From: Candidatus Equihabitans merdae
Lineage (GTDB): Bacteria > Bacillota > Clostridia > Lachnospirales > Lachnospiraceae
NCBI GenBank assembly: GCA_018065025.1
Contig: JAGHUB010000281.1
Span: 1-30,906, forward strand
Direction of reading: 5' to 3'
DNA: 30,906 bases
Shown: one piece after another, positions 30,835 to 30,906 of the stretch
Position numbering within the stretch: the stretch's first letter is position 1
Layout: each line of letters opens with the position of its first letter
Position numbers and translations under genes: made by a program
The notes under the pieces: generated by a model
Told to the model about the DNA's origin: nothing
The model's database searches: none
What the model saw: the letters and a program-made list of their open reading frames with translations, nothing else

Positions 30835-30906
30835 TCAGGCTCTGGCCCAGGCTTCTTCGATGATTCGTTTGCTGTTTGCAAGAACCAGTTCTTCTGTCTC
30901 ATCGCC
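30835..30906 (-). CDS. C-terminal end of an unidentified gene (partial)
   Basis: On the minus strand a frame is open from the right edge to a TGA at 30835-30837. It encodes about 23 residues with ETEELVLANSKRIIEEAW near the end, an amphipathic helix-like tail. The stop is 27 nt before the tctA start, so it is probably the preceding gene of the same operon and might encode an enzyme for the transported compound. The tail is too short to assign a family. Confidence 0.6.
   Translation of the reverse strand, partial: GDETEELVLANSKRIIEEAWARA

Noticed and set aside
1..30906. CRISPR arrays, tRNA or rRNA genes, insertion sequences, phage genes
   Set aside because: Reading both strands gave no direct-repeat array, no tRNA-like cloverleaf, no transposase or integrase and no terminal inverted repeats. 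Hairpins found are all intergenic regulatory types.

Overview
The window looks like a carbohydrate and small-organic-acid catabolism region of an anaerobic Gram-positive bacterium, most likely a gut-type Clostridia (Lachnospiraceae or Oscillospiraceae-like). The signs are lipoprotein-type binding proteins with a Glu/Ala-rich linker, strong GGAGG-type ribosome binding sites, an RbsABC-type transporter, a Gld-like ABC-2 cluster and mid-range GC. The taxonomic call is inference. I see no tRNA, rRNA, CRISPR array, insertion sequence or phage gene.

Layout, left to right. (1) 1-860, plus strand: the tail of a histidine kinase and a response regulator with a receiver domain and a SARP-like output domain, followed by three hairpins, the last a bidirectional terminator (977-1013). 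(2) 8029-1029, minus strand: a six-gene sugar operon of FGGY kinase, binding lipoprotein, double-ATPase subunit, two RbsC-type permeases and a SIS-domain 6-phospho-3-hexuloisomerase-like protein. It has a strong promoter at 8087-8115 with inverted repeats on both sides. (3) 12887-8220, minus strand: ABC-2 ATPase, ABC-2 permease, GldG-like protein and DUF4340 protein. (4) 13076-14554, plus strand: a canonical xylulokinase with its own terminator. (5) 26570-14673, minus strand: a long catabolic block. From its promoter at 26681-26709 it reads RpiB/LacAB-like protein, IolD-like ThDP enzyme, zinc-dependent dehydrogenase, FAD subunit and fused FeS-molybdopterin subunit of a molybdenum hydroxylase, then a split transketolase. 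A separate promoter (16987-17015) drives a fused DhaK-DhaL kinase and a small RpiB-type isomerase. (6) 26925-27686, plus strand: a divergent IclR regulator. (7) 30807-27815, minus strand: a TctA-TctB-TctC tripartite tricarboxylate-type transporter, preceded by the last codons of another gene.

How the parts may work together (inference). The ABC importer and FGGY kinase bring in and phosphorylate a sugar or sugar alcohol. Xylulokinase, split transketolase, DhaKL kinase and RpiB-type isomerase form a C3/C4/C5 sugar-phosphate set. The DhaKL-RpiB pair resembles tetrulose (erythrulose) kinase plus erythrulose-phosphate isomerase, and this RpiB lacks the histidine used to open furanose rings. The TctABC carrier, IclR, IolD-like enzyme, dehydrogenase, RpiB-like protein and molybdenum hydroxylase look like one regulon for an unidentified, probably acidic or ring-containing compound. 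No IolB, IolC or IolE accompanies the IolD-like enzyme, so an ordinary inositol pathway is not supported. This block is the best candidate for an undescribed pathway.
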